A DNA stretch of 22,201 nucleotides from a miscellaneous Crenarchaeota group-1 archaeon SG8-32-3 (GTDB lineage Archaea; Thermoproteota; Bathyarchaeia; Bathyarchaeales; Bathycorpusculaceae): NCBI GenBank assembly GCA_001273335.1, contig LFWV01000011.1, positions 1 through 22,201 on the forward strand, given 5' to 3'. The notes under the pieces were generated by a model. That model was not told the DNA's origin, made no database searches, and saw only the letters and a program-made list of their open reading frames with translations. The position numbers were made by a program, and so were the translations under genes. Shown piece after piece: positions 21,765 to 22,201 of the stretch (position 1 is the stretch's first letter; each line of letters opens with the position of its first letter).

Positions 21765-22201
21765 TCAACGCTTTTCCGCCTTCGTTTTTGTAGGACATAG
21801 GGGATCAACGCACAGGGTCCAGGGACGATTGCCCCTTATCCAAACTCGCACGGTAGGACGGCCGCAGCTTCTGCAAACAGTACCAGTTGGTTTCACTAAA
21901 CCTTTCTGTGGAAGAGGAAAGGAGCTTTTACACGTGCCTTCGAAATAGTTTGTGCAACCAATGAAGCGTTTTCCTGATGTTCTGGAACGCAAAATCACCA
22001 GTTTTCCATTTTTGCAGACAGGGCACACGCCGACTATTCGTTCTTCCAGCCGCGCATTCATTAAAGCTTGGCTTAAACGCTCACCGATGACGTGTTCTTT
22101 TTCTTTCAGTTGCTTTGTCACTGGCTTCAGAAATTCAATTGCATCTCGCAAGACATCTTCTCTTGTTTCATTTCCTTCATGAACATCGTTCATCCTTTGC
22201 T
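21765..22201 (-). CDS. topA: DNA topoisomerase I (type IA), C-terminal part, cut by right edge
   Basis: The 145 or so visible residues match the tail of archaeal TopA: a helix GNETREDVLRDAIEFLKPVTKQLKEKE in the region typical of the last core helices, then a first zinc ribbon CPVC...RSRTSGKRFIGCTNYFEGTC and a second CRSCGRP...LCVDPLC. Between them is FPLPQKGLVKPTGT, a linker diagnostic of these enzymes. The frame remains open beyond the ATG at 22191-22193 to the window edge, and that ATG is internal in homologs, so the gene is truncated by the window and not short. TopA relaxes negative supercoils. It converges on rpiA across 178 bases. Confidence 0.9.
   Translation of the reverse strand, partial: QRMNDVHEGNETREDVLRDAIEFLKPVTKQLKEKEHVIGERLSQALMNARLEERIVGVCPVCKNGKLVILRSRTSGKRFIGCTNYFEGTCKSSFPLPQKGLVKPTGTVCRSCGRPTVRVWIRGNRPWTLCVDPLCPTKTKAEKR

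Noticed and set aside
1..22201. tRNA genes, CRISPR arrays, insertion sequences or prophage
   Set aside because: A scan for T-loop motifs on both strands, regular spaced repeats, and transposase or integrase motifs found none.

Overview
The window reads as a gene-dense stretch of an archaeal chromosome. Evidence includes proteasome alpha, exosome Rrp4/Rrp41/Rrp42, SBDS, KEOPS, eL43 and archaeal-type uS15 proteins, BRE/TATA-like promoters about 26 nt upstream of starts, several apparently leaderless or short-leader genes, and many TTG/GTG starts. A TFE-beta/RPC39-like factor with a four-cysteine cluster motif, a CDP-archaeol synthase and the overall gene order point to the TACK side. A Bathyarchaeia-like lineage is my best guess, but this is inference only. 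I see no tRNA, rRNA, CRISPR array, transposon or phage gene; this is core genome, not an island.

Layout. (1) 1-1235: the tail of an unknown + strand gene, then a minus-strand pair encoding a purine-type phosphoribosyltransferase and the KEOPS subunit Cgi121. (2) 1479-5485: the proteasome-exosome operon psmA, SBDS, rrp4, rrp41, rrp42, rpl37ae, nearly gapless. (3) 5569-5823: pcc1, followed tail-to-tail by a minus-strand group of pcc1-like, a DHH phosphoesterase split into two reading frames, and rps15. (4) 8615-10873: the minus-strand overlapping operon kae1-bud32-rdgB. (5) 10966-13428: + strand genes for a TFE-beta-like protein, an RlmE/FtsJ methyltransferase, a DUF4152-type protein and a CPBP membrane protease. 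(6) 13439-16483: nadC, a small zinc-finger gene overlapping an OST3/OST6-like membrane protein gene, CDP-archaeol synthase and a RadB-like ATPase. (7) 16642-19928: a RuvC/RNase H-fold protein, an XPD-family helicase and endonuclease III. (8) 20182-22201: a membrane-anchored coiled-coil protein with a polyglutamate tract, ribose-5-phosphate isomerase A, and the C-terminal part of DNA topoisomerase I running off the right edge.

How the genes work together. The left half is an RNA and protein quality-control neighbourhood: RNA 3'-5' degradation (exosome), ribosome maturation (SBDS, L37Ae, S15), the proteasome, and the whole KEOPS machine for tRNA t6A. All five KEOPS-type subunits (Kae1, Bud32, Pcc1, Cgi121 and a Pcc1-like paralog) lie within 10.9 kb in four transcription units. 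The right half leans towards DNA repair and topology (RadB-like, RuvC-like, XPD, EndoIII, TopA).

The points most worth a second look are the complete KEOPS neighbourhood with convergent pcc1 paralogs, the DHH enzyme split exactly between catalytic motif I and motifs II-IV by an overlapping TAGTG, and the three-helix OST3/OST6-like protein paired with a tiny zinc-finger protein.
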